DNA from: JABIKK01 sp964622835
GTDB taxonomy: Archaea; Nanobdellota; Nanobdellia; SCGC-AAA011-G17; UBA489
DNA length: 9,100 nucleotides
Direction of reading: 5' to 3'
Assembly (NCBI GenBank): GCA_964622835.1
Contig: CAZUSA010000010.1
Location: 1-9,100, forward strand
Shown: positions 1 through 6,369 of the stretch, piece after piece
How positions within the stretch are numbered: the first letter of the stretch is position 1
Layout of the letters: each line of letters begins with the position of its first letter
Notes under the pieces: generated by a model
Database searches by the model: none
The model's input: the letters and a program-made list of their open reading frames with translations, nothing else
Told to the model about the DNA's origin: nothing
Program-made: the position numbers and the translations under genes

Positions 1-3
1 TGT

Positions 4-23
4 TTTATATAAACCTTTAAATA
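4..23 (+). promoter_or_regulatory. Archaeal promoter (tandem TATA-like boxes) of the microprotein gene
   Basis: Two TATA-like elements are seen: TTTATATAAA at 4-13 and TTTAAATA at 16-23, the second preceded by an AAACC BRE-like stretch. The second box ends 24 bp before the ATG at 47, which is the geometry of a leaderless archaeal transcript. The first box would give a leader of about 10-14 nt. Its presence supports the short ORF as a real gene. Confidence 0.6.
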
Positions 24-46
24 GTTCTTCCAAAGACTATACAATC

Positions 47-130
47 ATGGGTATTTTTGATAAAAAACCAGCAAAAAAGAAGACCAAAAAGAAGGTTACA
101 AAGTCAAAGAACGTTTGTGAATTTTGTTAA
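47..130 (+). CDS. Lysine-rich microprotein ending in a CxxC motif, unknown function
   Basis: This is a 27-residue ORF starting ATG and ending TAA. I do not recognise it. It begins MGIFDKKPAKKK, is nearly half lysine, and ends VCEFC, so the last four residues form a CxxC that could bind metal in a dimer or with a partner. It has a well-placed TATA box and no Shine-Dalgarno, as expected of a leaderless message. Its stop lies two bases from the convergent L10e stop, so no longer homologous domain continues downstream, and I see no frameshift remnant. Its PAKKK-type composition resembles the C-terminal tail of TFE in this window, though this may be composition only. A nucleic-acid or ribosome-binding peptide is conceivable. 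It could also be a chance ORF whose A-runs mainly serve as the L10e terminator on the other strand. Confidence 0.5.
   Translation: MGIFDKKPAKKKTKKKVTKSKNVCEFC
62..78 (-). terminator. Possible U-tract terminator of the L35Ae-L10e operon
   Basis: Two A6 runs on the + strand (62-67 and 73-78) read as T6 runs on the minus strand, 55-71 nt past the L10e stop. Archaeal RNA polymerase terminates at oligo-T without needing a hairpin. The runs lie inside lysine codons of the convergent microprotein. The site is inferred from sequence only. Confidence 0.35.
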
Positions 131-132
131 AT

Positions 133-657
133 TTATTTCTTCAATTCAACAACGTTAATAACAAAATGACCAGGCATTCTAGGCGTTGCTTTCTTTAACG
201 AAGCCTTCGCATGATCAACACCATCTTTATTCACTTTAACAGAAAATACTGTTTGACGACGTTTCAATCGCGCAGCAACACCTGTTGGTGTACCAAATGC
301 ACGCTGCATGCCTGTCTGCATACGATCAGCCCCAGCGCCAGTAAGCATTTTATTTTCGCGAATAATCTGATGAGGATACACATTTAATTTTAAATAATAC
401 TCAGAACCAATACGACGAATTAAATTACGATTAATAATCTGACGACAACTTTCTAACGCATTATGACGAATTTGAATAGCATCCTTTACCAATAATTCAA
501 CCTTGAAAGGAAATGTTTTAGATTTTTCACCCATATCATACCGAATAACTTTATTGGTAGGAACTGTACGAATGTAATTCTTACGTTTATACTTACTCTT
601 TCTCGTGTATGCTCGCTTAACCGGAGACATACAATGACCTCTACGTAACGTTGCCAT
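133..657 (-). CDS. rpl10e: Large-subunit ribosomal protein L10e (uL16)
   Basis: The 174-residue protein is the archaeal/eukaryotic counterpart of bacterial L16. In the 50S subunit this protein sits near the A-site tRNA elbow and the peptidyl-transferase region. Recognisable landmarks are the N-terminal RRGHC and KRAYTRKSKYKRKNYIRTVP stretches, QIRHNALES around 62-70, YPHQIIRENKMLTGAGADR around 94-112, and RAFGTPTGVAAR around 119-130. Length is normal for the family. The ATG at 657 is preferred over the internal Met10 because the upstream residues match the conserved family N-terminus. The gene is translationally coupled to L35Ae: the upstream stop and this start overlap by one base (TAATG). 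It has no promoter of its own, so it probably depends on the promoter near 939-950. Confidence 0.97.
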   Translation of the reverse strand: MATLRRGHCMSPVKRAYTRKSKYKRKNYIRTVPTNKVIRYDMGEKSKTFPFKVELLVKDAIQIRHNALESCRQIINRNLIRRIGSEYYLKLNVYPHQIIRENKMLTGAGADRMQTGMQRAFGTPTGVAARLKRRQTVFSVKVNKDGVDHAKASLKKATPRMPGHFVINVVELKK

Positions 658-914
658 TATTCAACCACCACTTTCTTACCAATTGCTTGACCAGGCATTC
701 CCCGTTCAAAAATAACACGAACAGCACCATTATTTCCATGAGCAGACGCAACCGTACCAGCAATAACCTTACCAGAGGGTGATTTCCAAGAAACCTTCTT
801 TTCAACCATGGTTTCAGCCTTCTCACGACTATCTACACCCTTTACCTTGACAACCATATGATTGTTAGACTTGGTGTGACGTCCTAATCGAAAATTAACA
901 ATAACTGCGTCCAT
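657..914 (-). CDS. rpl35ae: Large-subunit ribosomal protein L35Ae (eL33)
   Basis: The 85-residue protein is a small beta-barrel component of the archaeal/eukaryotic large ribosomal subunit with no bacterial equivalent. Family signatures are clear: NFRLGRHTKSNNHMVVKV near the N-terminus, GVDSREKAE, KKVSWKSPSGK, then AHGNNGAVRVIFERGMPGQAIG through to the C-terminus. It is full length. It is the first gene of a two-gene operon and ends in the TAATG overlap that starts L10e. A BRE/TATA element 25 bp upstream of the ATG implies a leaderless or nearly leaderless message. Its presence is a strong marker that the window is archaeal. Confidence 0.96.
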   Translation of the reverse strand: MDAVIVNFRLGRHTKSNNHMVVKVKGVDSREKAETMVEKKVSWKSPSGKVIAGTVASAHGNNGAVRVIFERGMPGQAIGKKVVVE

Positions 915-938
915 CGTAGCTGAAAACGGCGTTTAGCG

Positions 939-950
939 CTTTAAAAGGTT
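939..950 (-). promoter_or_regulatory. BRE/TATA promoter of the L35Ae-L10e operon
   Basis: On the minus strand the sequence reads AACC followed by TTTTAAAG (946 down to 939). The box ends 25 bp before the L35Ae ATG at 914. Spacing and BRE position fit a leaderless archaeal promoter. It is back-to-back with the promoter at 962-969. Confidence 0.65.
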
Positions 951-961
951 TTCCACAAACG

Positions 962-969
962 TTTATAAT
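962..969 (+). promoter_or_regulatory. TATA box of the two-helix membrane protein gene
   Basis: TTTATAAT ends 22 bp before the ATG at 991, so transcription should begin at or next to the start codon. No Shine-Dalgarno lies close to the ATG. It shares a 76-base divergent intergenic region with the ribosomal operon promoter. Confidence 0.65.
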
Positions 970-990
970 CCTCCTTATGATCTCACGTGT

Positions 991-1440
991 ATGACAGATG
1001 TTTGGAACCATGGTCCACGACAAACGCTCGAACTCAGTACTGATTGCCAAATTGGATTTTCTCAAGGTCTTATTGGCACAATGATGGCACCATTCCTTTG
1101 GAAACGATTAGATCGGAGACTTGCCCAAGGAGAAACACCACTACAAACACTTCGTAATGATCCCCGTTATACTGATGGCACTCCTGTTTGTTTTGATGGA
1201 GAAGATGTTTTTGATAATCTTAATTTTCGTGGCACTACACGATTTTGGAGCACACTTGCAGGAGGAGCTGTAGGTCTTGCAACACTGGGTTTTGGTAGTG
1301 TCCAACTCTATGAAAGTATCAGTAGAGGAGAATGGATACCTGCAGTAGCCGCTGCAGCAACACTAGCTACAACAAATACATTATCATATCGTCACGAAAA
1401 AAGAACGTATGCTGATCCCATGTTCGGACAAACACCTTAA
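991..1440 (+). CDS. Unrecognised small membrane protein, two predicted helices
   Basis: The 149-residue protein is one I cannot place in a family. Residues 1-85 are mostly polar with two cysteines (C19 and C67) and a somewhat hydrophobic patch around 21-37. The C-terminal half has two likely membrane helices, about 87-107 (rich in Gly/Ala/Leu) and about 115-132 (Ala/Thr-rich). They are separated by a short SRGEW loop, and a basic, polar tail follows. This suggests a hairpin in the membrane with a soluble N-terminal portion. The ATG at 991 is supported by a TATA box 22 bp upstream. Its TAA stop interlocks with the stop of the convergent nucleotidyltransferase gene in the TTAA at 1437-1440. It has no evident operon partner, and I assign no function. 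Confidence 0.75.
   Translation: MTDVWNHGPRQTLELSTDCQIGFSQGLIGTMMAPFLWKRLDRRLAQGETPLQTLRNDPRYTDGTPVCFDGEDVFDNLNFRGTTRFWSTLAGGAVGLATLGFGSVQLYESISRGEWIPAVAAAATLATTNTLSYRHEKRTYADPMFGQTP
1397..1402 (-). terminator. Possible U-tract terminator of the nucleotidyltransferase gene
   Basis: An A6 run on the + strand gives T6 on the minus strand, 35-40 nt beyond the minus-strand stop at 1437. It lies inside the last codons of the convergent membrane protein gene. The call rests only on the oligo-T rule for archaeal termination. Confidence 0.3.
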
Positions 1441-3293
1441 TTACTCACTAAAATTTCTACGTCTTGACCATAAATCTTCTTTAGATCCTCAAACAAAGGT
1501 TCTTTGATGAACACACGGTTATCCATCTTTGCCGATGCTAAATGTTTTTGCATCTCTTCCATCGTACTTGGTTCTACCGTACCTAAACTTCCATTGTCTT
1601 GGAGTTTTGCTTTAGAAACAACTTTAGTCTTTGCATCAACATCACCAACCATATACGCAAAGTCATCTAATAAATAAACATCACCAAATTGATCACCATA
1701 CTTCACACGAACACGAACACGATCAATCTCTTTACTTCGTTCACGTTGAACATGTTCTAATAAACGCTTTTGTAAAATAGACGATTCACGACGTAATTTT
1801 TCTAACTCATTTGTGGACGCTGCCTTTTTAGCCCCATCTAACGTCTTCTTCAATAAAATAACATCATCCTTAACAAAATGACCCTTCTTTACCAACTTTT
1901 CAAAGTTCTTCACTAAATCACCTTTTACAATAGGTAATTCTTCTGCCACCATTAACGCTTCTAAACTCTCTTCTAAGTTTTGTATTAACTTCTTTGCATT
2001 TGTTTTTGTTCGTTTCTTTTCTAACGCTTTAACAATCGTACGTATTTTTTTAACATATTCACCAACGTCTTTCATCATATCATCAATCTGTTTACCAGAC
2101 ACTTCACGTACCTCGCCATGTTCAATAGCTTTAAACAACTTGTACGCATCAACTAACACCTTTACGTCAGAGGTTTTCATTAACTTATCACGTTTTACAA
2201 ATAACTCTTCCATCAAATGCAATGTTTCTTTCGGTGTTGACGGCGGATACCCTTCAAGCATTAACAATGACTGTGACGGATTAAGTGCCGCATAATAAAT
2301 ATCTTCAGCAACAATACCAATCAACTTTCCTTTTGCACGATCAATCAAACGAGCACCAACATCTAAGTGCATATCAATCGCTTCAGGACTAGGCTTAATC
2401 TTCCCCATGTTCAGTAACAATTTCTGTGGCATAAAGACACCACGATCATATAATGGAATACCATCACGTAAGAATGTAAAGAATACTGGTGTCGCATCAC
2501 GAATACCATCCCAGAAATCAGTTAAAATATACACTTGAATATGGAAAATCTTTTTTACACCAGCCATAGCACTTGCTTCATAGCCCATCGACCGAATAAT
2601 ACTCATTAATTTATCTTTTAATTCAGCACGACTCATACGTTTTACGTCAGTATCATCAATAATAATAGCCACATCAATATCATGACTCTTTGCATCCCCA
2701 CGGAATAAACTACCCACAGCAATGTACGACACAATGTATCGCTCAAACCGTTGTAAGACCATCGACTTGTGAATTTCACTCACTTTTAACGCACCTAATA
2801 CATCTTTAGGATCATACACGTGCACACCAGCAGCAAGTAACCGTAATACTTCTAACTTACCATCAAAACATGCCTCACGAATTTCAGACATTAACATCGA
2901 TTGCGTACGTAACTTCTTTTCAACTTCTTCACCAGTCTTTTTCAAAAATGCTTCCATACGTTTAATCAAATCCATACGTTCTTTCGCATCTTTCGTATCA
3001 GCATCATCAACCAATACAAGAACATTAATCTTTTGTTTTTCTTCTTCTAAACGCTTACGTAATTCTTCTTCTTTTAAATTTTCAGAACGAAGACGATTAA
3101 CCATATCTTCAAATCGTTCAGGAGGAAGAATACACAATCCTAAAACAAGTTTCTTTTCTTTCGCTAAAACTTTCTTCTTAAAAATTTCAACCTTCGACTT
3201 TAATTGTTCAAACTTCTTCTTTAACTCTTCCTGAGATTTCTCATCAAGAGGCTGTTGCTGTGCAGGACTTTGTGGCAAAGGAGAAGTATCCAT
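1437..3293 (-). CDS. Large coiled-coil protein with nucleotidyltransferase and HEPN-like domains
   Basis: The 618-residue protein is cytoplasmic, with no signal peptide or membrane segment. Residues 1-50 are a proline/glutamine-rich start followed by charged coiled coil, and 60-130 is charged and helical. A pol-beta-type nucleotidyltransferase domain spans about 185-290: the GSLFRGD motif starts at G194, and DIDVAI gives the two metal-binding aspartates D205 and D207. The strand expected to supply the third carboxylate (IQVYIL, 252-257) appears to carry Gln253 instead. Residues about 300-425 form a helical region resembling HEPN/KNTase C-terminal domains (AALNPSQSLLMLEGYPP), but I see no R-x4-6-H RNase motif. 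More charged helices follow to about 525, then a beta-rich C-terminal domain (526-618). The substrate is unknown. It may modify RNA, protein or a small molecule, or be a non-catalytic relative. The start at 3293 has a near-perfect Shine-Dalgarno. The domain call is secure; the function is not. Confidence 0.85.
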   Translation of the reverse strand: MDTSPLPQSPAQQQPLDEKSQEELKKKFEQLKSKVEIFKKKVLAKEKKLVLGLCILPPERFEDMVNRLRSENLKEEELRKRLEEEKQKINVLVLVDDADTKDAKERMDLIKRMEAFLKKTGEEVEKKLRTQSMLMSEIREACFDGKLEVLRLLAAGVHVYDPKDVLGALKVSEIHKSMVLQRFERYIVSYIAVGSLFRGDAKSHDIDVAIIIDDTDVKRMSRAELKDKLMSIIRSMGYEASAMAGVKKIFHIQVYILTDFWDGIRDATPVFFTFLRDGIPLYDRGVFMPQKLLLNMGKIKPSPEAIDMHLDVGARLIDRAKGKLIGIVAEDIYYAALNPSQSLLMLEGYPPSTPKETLHLMEELFVKRDKLMKTSDVKVLVDAYKLFKAIEHGEVREVSGKQIDDMMKDVGEYVKKIRTIVKALEKKRTKTNAKKLIQNLEESLEALMVAEELPIVKGDLVKNFEKLVKKGHFVKDDVILLKKTLDGAKKAASTNELEKLRRESSILQKRLLEHVQRERSKEIDRVRVRVKYGDQFGDVYLLDDFAYMVGDVDAKTKVVSKAKLQDNGSLGTVEPSTMEEMQKHLASAKMDNRVFIKEPLFEDLKKIYGQDVEILVSN

Positions 3294-3296
3294 AAA

Positions 3297-3304
3297 TCAC
3301 CTCC
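3297..3304 (-). promoter_or_regulatory. Strong Shine-Dalgarno of the nucleotidyltransferase gene
   Basis: On the minus strand GGAGGTGA lies three bases before the ATG at 3293, with the GGAGG core six bases away. It is fully complementary to the conserved 3' end of archaeal 16S rRNA. It fixes the start codon and is the only site of this strength in the window. Confidence 0.8.
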
Positions 3305-3312
3305 GCCAGCAC

Positions 3313-3326
3313 ACATTTATAAATGT
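3313..3326 (-). promoter_or_regulatory. Palindromic TATA element of the nucleotidyltransferase gene
   Basis: ACATTTATAAATGT is a perfect 14-bp palindrome centred on TTTATAAA (3316-3323). Read on the minus strand it lies 23 bp from the ATG at 3293 and is preceded by CCGAAC as a possible BRE. Its symmetry means it could also fire rightwards with a leader of about 33 nt for the gene at 3382. If used leftwards at standard spacing, transcription would start past the Shine-Dalgarno, so an upstream start (T-rich minus-strand stretch near 3348-3356) may also be used. Confidence 0.55.
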
Positions 3327-3343
3327 TCGGGTGAATTCGCTGG

Positions 3344-3357
3344 TAAACCTTAAAAAC
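3344..3357 (+). promoter_or_regulatory. BRE/TATA promoter of the surface protein operon
   Basis: TAAACC is followed by TTAAAAAC (3350-3357), ending 25 bp before the ATG at 3382. This leaderless geometry supports the ATG over the in-frame GTG at 3331, which lies upstream of this box. The same bases on the minus strand (GTTTTTAA) could form a second leftward box. Confidence 0.5.
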
Positions 3358-3381
3358 CTCCCTTTCCGCGAACTCAGAACA

Positions 3382-4599
3382 ATGACACCACGGAGAAACA
3401 TACTGTTTATCACCCTTCTTTTCACACTCTTTTTTGTAAGCATTGTTGGTGCCACTTTTACTGTCAGTAGTACAGGGTTTGATTTTGGTGGTAGTACAGC
3501 AGAGCCAACAGACTTTGAACAAGAAACATTAACTCTTACGAACAATTACGTCGAAGCACGCATTGAAGGATTCTCACACAGTTTTACACAAAGTTCCAAT
3601 GTACCCCACAATACTGTTAGTATTGGTAGTTTTGTCATGGACTTCACAGGCATTGTCATACCTTCTGGTGGAACAAGTTCTTCCATCAACGTTGATTTTA
3701 CCATACCTGAAGGACTTGATGCCATTGACGATGAATTTGCTGATGCAGAATGGGATGTTGGTGATCTTGTTATTACAGGAAACCTCATTAACACAACAAC
3801 AGAAGAAGACCATGGACCAGTTGAAGTAACCATACCAATCACAACACAAATAGAAAACCATTTAGAAATAGCAGATGTCGAACTAACCTTCGGTGATGAT
3901 GATCCTTTTAATGTAAGTAATGGCGGTTCAGAAAATCCACGTCTCGATCAAGAAATAACCATAACGGTACGATATGAAAATACATACGACGACGATGACT
4001 ATACCTTTGATGGCGATGACATAGAAATAAAACTCTTCTTTGGCAGTGATGATCTAGAAACACTCACTGGAGAAGATAATGTTGAAAAAGATGAAATTGG
4101 CATGGCCAGTACACAATTTGAACTTGAAGACTTCGACGCAGAAGTAGATGAAAAATACGATGTCCTTATAGAAATGCGTGGAATAAACAACGAAGGTGGC
4201 GTGCACGGTGCAACATATGAATTTGAACTTGACATCCAAGAAGAAGAAGATACGACAACACAAACAAGTATTGTTGACTTAGATCAAGATGGTGTTGACG
4301 ATGAAATAGACTTTTGTCCAGACACCTTACTCTTTTGTGAAGTTGACGAAGCAGGTTGTGCATTAGACAATGATAACGATGGTATTTGTAACACATCCGA
4401 TAGCACACCAGACGGTGAAGAAGACGAAGAAGACGATGAACCTGAACAACAAGAAGAAGAACCTGAAGAACCTGAAGAAGATACCACTCAAACAACACCA
4501 GATGAACCAACAAACAGCTCAAGCATGGGCAGTTTTGTCTTTGGACTCGTCATTGGCATAATAGGAACAGCTTTATTCTTCGTAATGACACGTAATTAG
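3382..4599 (+). CDS. Secreted calcium-binding surface protein, C-terminally membrane anchored
   Basis: The 405-residue protein is probably exposed on the cell surface. The start at 3382 is chosen because it gives a classic Sec signal peptide: basic MTPRRN, a hydrophobic core, and likely cleavage after VGA (22-24). Residues about 25-285 are threonine- and aspartate-rich and look all-beta, like CARDB/Ig-type surface domains, with N-x-S/T sequons (NTT near 137, NVS near 177). Residues 299-340 resemble thrombospondin type 3 calcium repeats: DLDQDGVDD followed by DFCPDT, then DNDNDG. The only four cysteines of the mature chain (312, 319, 326, 336) fall here and may form disulfides. A Glu/Asp/Pro/Gln stalk (about 344-375) leads to a C-terminal membrane helix (about 383-401) and a TRN end. 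The gene is six bases from the next one, so they are probably cotranscribed. An adhesin or S-layer-associated stalk protein is plausible; the exact role is unknown. Confidence 0.8.
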   Translation: MTPRRNILFITLLFTLFFVSIVGATFTVSSTGFDFGGSTAEPTDFEQETLTLTNNYVEARIEGFSHSFTQSSNVPHNTVSIGSFVMDFTGIVIPSGGTSSSINVDFTIPEGLDAIDDEFADAEWDVGDLVITGNLINTTTEEDHGPVEVTIPITTQIENHLEIADVELTFGDDDPFNVSNGGSENPRLDQEITITVRYENTYDDDDYTFDGDDIEIKLFFGSDDLETLTGEDNVEKDEIGMASTQFELEDFDAEVDEKYDVLIEMRGINNEGGVHGATYEFELDIQEEEDTTTQTSIVDLDQDGVDDEIDFCPDTLLFCEVDEAGCALDNDNDGICNTSDSTPDGEEDEEDDEPEQQEEEPEEPEEDTTQTTPDEPTNSSSMGSFVFGLVIGIIGTALFFVMTRN

Positions 4600-4605
4600 T
4601 AATAT

Positions 4606-6327
4606 ATGACTAATTTATTAGAAAGAGTGTGTGAAGAACAACGACAACGTGAAGAAACGATTGCCACTCATAACACACAGCGACAGCGAGACCGAAAGGT
4701 AGCACTTGCTGTAGGTACTTTAGCTGCAACAGCCAATCTGGCGTTAGGTGTTGCCCTTACAAAAGCATGGCCTGCACCACAAGATTATCTTCTCTCAGGT
4801 GTGGTAGGTGAAGGCATTCGACAACTCCTTATTGACCGCAGTATTATTGTTAATCCATTCTGGAGCAAACCAAAAGCAGCACTACGAGGACTTGGCCTAA
4901 GTCTTCGATACTTTAGAACGAACTGTCCCGCTAATGTTTATCAAGCACATCTTCGACAAGAAACACCAACAGATAATGCTGCTGTCACCGCCCTTTTTGG
5001 AACAGCAAACCATGATGGAACAACATCACTTGACAATCTTCTTTCACTCATTGATATGAGCACCACTCTTGATCTGCGCAGGGGATGGTGGCAACGCCTT
5101 GGTGATGTTATCAAACGAAGATTAGTAACACGAGATGACCAGGATGTTTACACAACACCTGAAGCTAACTTTCATCGTGCTGCAGAATCTCTCTTTATAG
5201 ATGATCCAAGAGAAGCAGAACATTACTTTCGTCAAGCAATAGAACGCGGTGATGAACAAGAAACATTAACCGACCGCATAACACCAAGGTGTGTTCTTGG
5301 AAGTTTCTTAGAACGGCATGAGAGAAGTGATGAAGCATCAAACGTCTTTGGCGATGCAGCACAACTTATATCACTTGATCCAGAAACAACATTTCAACAA
5401 GTGCACGGTTGTACCAACAGTGTTTACCGACATGCCGTGCCTACATTAGGAACAACATTTTTCTTCCATACAGGAGAAGAACATGATGTCCTTCACGGTT
5501 ATCATAAAGCTGTGCAGTTAGCAACACTCTTAGGTAATAGTGCAGCATCTTTTGACAAGCCACTTGCATTGAGTGTTCATGATGACATGACCTGTAGTGT
5601 TTCTCATTCTGCAGGTATTGCCACGTTAGCAGATCACCTTGAACAATCACCAGAAACAACCTATGATCTTGTTGCTGAAGGTCTTGATACCATTCTTCTC
5701 CTGCATTTACAATCACAAGAGATGTTGCCCACCCTTTCACCAACATACTTTCCGCACGTTGATTCTCCCGAACGTTTCTTTCGAAAATTCTTAGAAGAAG
5801 AACCTGCATTATCTACTTCAAGGTCAACACTAGGTATCTTTCTTGATGAACTTACAACCCATGTACCTCAAACACTAACCCACCATGATTACCATCCCAA
5901 CAATGTTATTGTTAAACCCCATGGAGGTGTTTGTGTTATTGATCCAGAAAAAGCATGTGTTGATCATCCTTTTGTTGATCCTGTAAGTCTTGTTGAAAAC
6001 ACACTTACTATACCTCTTATGCTCCACCAACCAGAAGCACGTGAAACATTATTCCTTCAATACGTTGAAAATTTTGCAGATAGTGTTCCGGGTACATCAA
6101 CTGAAGATATGAAACGACAATTACATCTTACAGGTGTGTACCAACATCTAATTTATGCAGGTAGTGCACATCGATTTGCCCGCCCAGAAGCACTTGCAGC
6201 GACACGTGGACACCACATTACATGCGCCCTGCAACATTTAGACGATTTGCAAGACCATTATATAGGTACAAAACGAAGAATTTTTCATGATTTGAGTGAA
6301 GATCTTATGACATTACTTGCTGCATAG
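4606..6327 (+). CDS. Membrane-linked TPR and APH-type phosphotransferase fusion protein
   Basis: The 573-residue protein starts at an ATG six bases after the surface protein stop, with no Shine-Dalgarno. Residues 1-30 are charged helix. A hydrophobic stretch (about 32-52) is a likely membrane helix, with a weaker one near 60-82. Residues 186-256 look like one or two TPR-type helical hairpins (FHRAAESLFIDDPREAEHYFRQAIERG, split over 189-215). About 283-500 resembles the aminoglycoside/choline kinase (APH) fold: the catalytic loop HHDYHPNN has D428 as putative base and N433 for metal. VIDPEKA follows with metal-binding D446, corresponding to the DFG/DFE motif, then DPVSL near 458. The ATP-anchoring lysine is not clear; K301 is a candidate. 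Its substrate is unknown; a sugar, lipid head group or protein is possible. The kinase-fold call is good, and the N-terminal architecture is inferred. Confidence 0.8.
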   Translation: MTNLLERVCEEQRQREETIATHNTQRQRDRKVALAVGTLAATANLALGVALTKAWPAPQDYLLSGVVGEGIRQLLIDRSIIVNPFWSKPKAALRGLGLSLRYFRTNCPANVYQAHLRQETPTDNAAVTALFGTANHDGTTSLDNLLSLIDMSTTLDLRRGWWQRLGDVIKRRLVTRDDQDVYTTPEANFHRAAESLFIDDPREAEHYFRQAIERGDEQETLTDRITPRCVLGSFLERHERSDEASNVFGDAAQLISLDPETTFQQVHGCTNSVYRHAVPTLGTTFFFHTGEEHDVLHGYHKAVQLATLLGNSAASFDKPLALSVHDDMTCSVSHSAGIATLADHLEQSPETTYDLVAEGLDTILLLHLQSQEMLPTLSPTYFPHVDSPERFFRKFLEEEPALSTSRSTLGIFLDELTTHVPQTLTHHDYHPNNVIVKPHGGVCVIDPEKACVDHPFVDPVSLVENTLTIPLMLHQPEARETLFLQYVENFADSVPGTSTEDMKRQLHLTGVYQHLIYAGSAHRFARPEALAATRGHHITCALQHLDDLQDHYIGTKRRIFHDLSEDLMTLLAA

Positions 6328-6335
6328 GCATAAAG

Positions 6336-6343
6336 TATATAAA
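6336..6343 (+). promoter_or_regulatory. TATA box of the TFE gene
   Basis: TATATAAA lies in the 42-base gap after the phosphotransferase gene and ends 27 bp before the GTG start at 6370. This gives TFE its own promoter with a leader of only a few bases. An AGAGGT sequence at 6357-6362 resembles a Shine-Dalgarno but would lie near or upstream of the predicted transcription start. Confidence 0.6.
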
Positions 6344-6369
6344 CAACAATCAAAAAAGAGGTTCTTACC

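Noticed and set aside
641..826. 61-codon minus-strand frame within L35Ae
   Set aside because: It is an out-of-frame shadow of the ribosomal protein gene with unnatural composition.
3295..3304. Possible 16S rRNA 3' end fragment on the + strand (AATCACCTCC)
   Set aside because: It is simply the complement of the Shine-Dalgarno of the minus-strand gene; no other rRNA sequence surrounds it.
3331..3381. Longer start (GTG at 3331) for the surface protein, giving 17 extra residues
   Set aside because: It would place a charged segment before an otherwise textbook signal peptide and would start upstream of the TATA box at 3350-3357. The ATG at 3382 fits both.
3382..3420. Tat (twin-arginine) signal on the surface protein, because of the RR near the start
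   Set aside because: The hydrophobic core is long and very hydrophobic, and the residues after RR do not match the full Tat consensus, so a Sec signal is more likely.
4166..4522. Long minus-strand open frames (118 and 67 codons) opposite the surface protein
   Set aside because: They are low-complexity shadows (Leu- or Ser-rich) of the acidic GAA/GAT codon run, without promoters or recognisable domains.
5441..5809. 122-codon minus-strand frame inside the phosphotransferase gene
   Set aside because: It is antisense to a well-supported gene with clear kinase motifs, and has no TATA or family resemblance.
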